From CAKSHC01 sp045594545 (GTDB lineage: Bacteria > Bacillota > Clostridia > Oscillospirales > UMGS1783): a stretch of 5,089 nt of DNA. Location: assembly GCA_045594545.1 (NCBI GenBank), contig JAZNYQ010000047.1, positions 1-5,089 of the forward strand, read 5' to 3'. Shown one piece after another: positions 5,012 to 5,089 of the stretch. A program made the translations under genes and the position numbers. The number at the start of each line of letters is the position of its first letter. The stretch's first letter is position 1. The notes under the pieces are model-generated. The model saw nothing but the letters and a program-made list of their open reading frames with translations. It made no database searches and was not told the DNA's origin.

Positions 5012-5089
5012 TTATATACGCTTGGTGCCGCACGCCATACAAAAGCGCTGATCGCCGGTAAATGCGGCGCCGCAGTTGTGACAAAACTT
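5012..5089 (-). CDS. Partial zinc-ribbon protein (C-terminus only)
   Basis: The last 25 codons and stop (TAA 5014-5012) of a gene that enters from the right edge. The peptide begins KFCHNCGAAFTGDQRFC and ends MACGTKRI, a complete zinc ribbon with CxxC pairs CHNC and CMAC. It resembles the ribbons at the end of the neighbouring 203-aa protein (FCxxCG spacing), so the two adjacent genes may be related or work together. The rest of the protein is outside the window. The terminator directly after it shows it is the last gene of its own transcript. Confidence 0.85.
   Translation of the reverse strand, partial: KFCHNCGAAFTGDQRFCMACGTKRI

Overview
The window looks like a chromosomal segment from a low-to-mid GC anaerobic Gram-positive bacterium, most likely Clostridia (Oscillospirales-like). 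This is inferred from strong AGGAG ribosome binding sites, textbook sigma-A promoters with 17-bp spacers, a lipoprotein-type solute-binding protein, a YfcC-family carrier and intrinsic terminators. No marker gene fixes the taxon. Every supported gene lies on the minus strand, so the description runs from high to low coordinates.

Right end (5089 to 4947): the 3' end of a zinc-ribbon gene, a 13-bp perfect hairpin terminator flanked by A and T runs (likely active in both directions), and immediately after it a consensus promoter (TTGCCA-17-TATAAT). That promoter drives a 203-aa protein with an uncharacterised N-terminal domain, a Pro/Ala linker and two C-terminal zinc ribbons. A 441-aa YfcC-family membrane carrier follows 12 bp later. 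A 28-codon acidic small ORF with its own ribosome binding site follows the carrier.

Centre (2812 to 2608): a compact regulatory region. A near-perfect promoter (TTGACA-17-TACAAT) begins 4 bp after the small ORF stop. It is followed by a 21-codon leader peptide containing eight methionines, then an antiterminator segment, then a 9-bp intrinsic terminator, then the ribosome binding site of metQ. This is the full layout of ribosome-mediated transcription attenuation sensing charged tRNA-Met. The 5' UTR is about 20 nt, which leaves no room for a SAM riboswitch or T-box upstream of the leader.

Left part (2607 to 1): the operon under that control is metQ (lipoprotein), metN (ATPase) and metI (permease), a methionine ABC importer, followed by a translationally coupled gene cut by the window edge. 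MetQ is striking: its two halves are in the opposite order from normal MetQ. The segment that is normally C-terminal (starting at IAVPND) directly follows the lipobox, and the segment that is normally N-terminal (KITVAASPTPHAEIL to LDALK) ends the protein. It appears to be a natural circular permutant.

The two main discoveries are the Met-rich leader/attenuator and the circularly permuted MetQ that it controls.
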